Shown in pieces: positions 46,701-48,145 of a DNA stretch of 48,145 nucleotides. Both the position numbers and the translations under genes were made by a program. Numbering within the stretch: position 1 is the first letter of the stretch; each line of letters starts with the position of its first letter. The notes under the pieces are model-generated. The model saw nothing but the letters and a program-made list of their open reading frames with translations. It did not search any database and was not told the DNA's origin. This stretch comes from a bacterium (lineage in GTDB: Bacteria; Patescibacteriota; UBA1384; VFKW01): positions 1 through 48,145 of the forward strand of contig JAUSIS010000010.1 of NCBI GenBank assembly GCA_030647355.1, in the 5' to 3' direction.

Positions 46701-47141
46701 GCCGCTGGTAAAGTGACCACAGATCGTATGCAGGCAGTAGATACTAGACAAAAAATCATAGACGGAGAAGCAGGTTTAACCAATGTGGTAATACTGCAGG
46801 TAGCGCAAGATGCAGATATGGCCAGTAAGCAAGAAACTGAACAATGGGCCCAGGCGCATCCCTTGACAAGAGAAATAAAGGGACAGATTATTGCACGAAA
46901 GATCATCTTAAATGAAGGTAATGAAGTACATCTGCACGATGGAACGCCTTTGGCCATTGACACTAATAGTAAGGGTAAATATAGGCAAAATGTAGCGGCG
47001 GCAGTGAACGACCCAGCTAAAAAAGAGTTCAGAGCTGATTTGCTGGCAAATGGGGTAATAGTTCCAGACCCGGCAAGGACTGGACAATATCTTTGGGGTG
47101 GCGTAGTAAATGGATGGGATCTGGGGAATGGTCAAGTTTGA
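43746..47141 (+). CDS. Large secreted/polytopic membrane protein, VirB6/TrbL-like core with long hydrophilic C-terminal tail
   Basis: Signal peptide (KIMIFLVLITLVLGSFSFAKT), Fn3-like ectodomain, Gly/Thr/Ser repeat region, ~6-7 TM core (FINFFVIFIIIFMAFANIF...LKGWLGGAVAGFAMG), ~470-aa soluble tail. ggagg SD before GTG. Confidence 0.75.
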   Translation: MRKFSKIMIFLVLITLVLGSFSFAKTIPNAQADASGRVSNLKAVTGQETGFWNGDKCYIILYWQPPSADGSYVYKVTNQNSDLQTNISETYSKKLHKTCGNTYTFNVHTMLQSSGNYDQDVGVVEITKQMKAESFSGTASGGNYAPTKFKVYKSYQEDGCPSLLFKWDWPEEKSNLDHYNIRHGQTVMKQNIESTTFEYTADKGNGWSNLPGSFSVDSMYEGGSFGSGVKKGSSTATVTGSVCVNLNTNATGGTGGGTGGTGGTSGTGGSGGTGTATGASGTGGTSGTGGSGGSGSGSGPASSSGKCEKAGWLKTVFDPLGTSIQYMQCAVLAGIDDAMGWVIKYMDEVLQVSSAKDGSHRGWGDNLAFWKVNRAHASLSSALNPDLNVASTWGTNSKATFVIKIWDTLRAFINFFVIFIIIFMAFANIFRINIDKYAVKKALPGLVLGILLANFSGFICREILDISELLQKFVTGGHAPATIVLGALKVFAVPTLLTIIGGIALGAGAILPFVFILVLIFGIALLLAGLIILFALTLRVGIIFALYAISPLAFLCLGSPLTTKMFQKWWNEFINWAFVPVAMYFVLSLAMQAGDALGSYAIIRMVMVLALIWTAVFMPFKLKGWLGGAVAGFAMGSLLKPAGKYGLAAGKGLAGNTIDNSSLKKMSTGATARGLANRFQGRGRIGNYIGGGLDKYAKSLDKISWADVLTGRAKRSYQKEKKRFEGEREELSGAGAAALANVVRTRNPDSAGSAYRVAWSQAIKRAAARTPGYNKTATTNEIAVNGEDMSDATFADYLGNRFLKNASHDDNDWMQSVLDDDIRSRTGATPQERAAALKRRDGFLHRHNFGKNDTGMTDFLNEVKNNGGLTTIQTSAMLTRRATRLQQGLDAYGQDPSRASSPEDTELVNIAVEEVANAATSNAQNRQMSHTNAIGIDQTTGQPRIAGALEQAQASLADKNKLYSQGGARGESRLDQVNVEIEMTDAAGKVTTDRMQAVDTRQKIIDGEAGLTNVVILQVAQDADMASKQETEQWAQAHPLTREIKGQIIARKIILNEGNEVHLHDGTPLAIDTNSKGKYRQNVAAAVNDPAKKEFRADLLANGVIVPDPARTGQYLWGGVVNGWDLGNGQV
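44523..44620 (+). repeat. Intragenic 63-bp-period repeat (35-bp identical units) coding GTGGTSGTGGSG
   Basis: ggaaccggtggaacgagtggcaccggaggtagtgg at 44523-44557 and 44586-44620. Confidence 0.9.
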
Positions 47142-47217
47142 GCTTAAGTTTCAAAATATGGCAATTGACACGCATGTTTGGCTTGGTAAATAAATTAGGA
47201 TCGAAATTGGAGAGCAA

Positions 47218-47955
47218 ATGGGAGACTTCGCTGTTGGGTTAATGATAGAGCGATTAAGGACAACTGGAAAGTACGATGACAAAGTACTGGATTTATTTAA
47301 GTTACTTGTTTATCGGGAAGAGGATGAAATAGATGAATGCAGAATGTTAATGTTAGCCCAGTATGAAAAACTCTGGGATGAGTTGGATTACTATTTAGTA
47401 GCTGAATGCCTTGATGAACTCGGTGAAGAGATAGGCAAGGTATTGTCCCCAATGCTTGATGAAACAAAAAATAGCAGGGATCTCTCAGGAGTCCTAGGAA
47501 AAATATCGGAATTAGTAAATGCAAGTCAGGACAGTTTGCTAATTGGGAAGTTGACCCAATGCTCTGAAAAGCTGACTACATTAAATCAGACTTTACTTTA
47601 TACGAAGCAAGTTATGAGCATAAACCCATATAAAGTATATTTAGAATACCTTATCTCCTTTCGCTTAGAAGATGGAAGTTATATTACTGATAATAAAATT
47701 CTTGTTAAAAAAGAGGTGGACAAATTAATACAAACTAAGAAACTTTTGATTAAGGCGGGTGAGCGAACAATTGGCGAATTTACAAATGTAAAGTCGCAAA
47801 TAAAAGAAACGCCATTAATTCCACCAGGAGTAAAAAGAATGATCATGGACGGCATGACGGCAAAGGTCGTGGCGCTGATAGTAGATCGGGCAATTGGTGT
47901 GACAAATTTTCTTATTGTTGGCTATATTGATTATTGGGATTGGCAATTCGAGTAA
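47218..47955 (+). CDS. Hypothetical helical protein
   Basis: 245-aa ORF, ATG start, no family recognised. Confidence 0.6.
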   Translation: MGDFAVGLMIERLRTTGKYDDKVLDLFKLLVYREEDEIDECRMLMLAQYEKLWDELDYYLVAECLDELGEEIGKVLSPMLDETKNSRDLSGVLGKISELVNASQDSLLIGKLTQCSEKLTTLNQTLLYTKQVMSINPYKVYLEYLISFRLEDGSYITDNKILVKKEVDKLIQTKKLLIKAGERTIGEFTNVKSQIKETPLIPPGVKRMIMDGMTAKVVALIVDRAIGVTNFLIVGYIDYWDWQFE

Positions 47956-48007
47956 TCTATAAATTAATTTAACCTGGATATCTTCCAGTTAATTTTGATA
48001 CGGGATG

Positions 48008-48145
48008 TCAACGCAAAATAGAAATGTCCGCTTTTAGCAATTTAGAAATGTCCCTTTTTTGGTGCACAATGACAAACTTTTTCCATGGATGATTTGCTTT
48101 CGGCGTCCAGGGAATTTGCGGATTTTCTTTCTCCTTTCTTTTTAC
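48008..48145 (-). mobile_element. IS transposase C-terminus (ISNCY-like), 5' part outside window
   Basis: Minus-strand frame open to the right edge: VKRKEKENPQIPWTPKANHPWKKFVIVHQKRDISKLLKADISILR*. PxxxHPWxxF plus the RDIS/ADIS tail coincides with the duplicated tagaaatgtcc motif, as in IS ends. Confidence 0.6.

Overview
The window looks like a chromosomal segment from a small-genome bacterium. Patescibacteria/CPR-like is my inference, from the gene complement and the palindromic/A-rich repeats. It uses the standard code: TGA terminates many genes. Four zones are visible. (1) ~1-9,949: an AT-rich accessory/defence island. It has a truncated Fic C-terminus, then a tightly packed + strand operon: PLD-nuclease/SNF2 helicase, Eco57I/TaqI-type N6-adenine methyltransferase, compact UvrD-like SF1 helicase, a protein of unknown family, and an orphan response-regulator receiver domain. 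An EamA transporter follows directly. (2) ~10,860-43,120: mostly housekeeping genes (ppsA-like, recX, recA, RodZ-like, ftsK, RNase J, family-4 UDG, pnp, rpsO, nrnA-like, rpsT, lepB, DUF2207-like, holA, polA, plsC-like, C39-like peptidase, murE, femX-like, tsaD, 23S-IVS four-helix-bundle protein). Several short stand-alone genes sit among them, each with its own near-consensus sigma70 promoter and/or intrinsic terminator. (3) ~43,179-47,955: a TPR-like protein, a large VirB6/TrbL-like polytopic membrane protein with a Gly/Thr repeat region, and an unknown protein. (4) Right edge: the C-terminus of a probable IS transposase on the minus strand. I recognised no tRNA, rRNA or CRISPR array. The best candidate for a new system is the 467-9,949 operon. 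The best non-coding signals are repeat-like sequences in frame inside tsaD, the structured RNase J leader, and the palindrome cluster at 13.8-14.0 kb.
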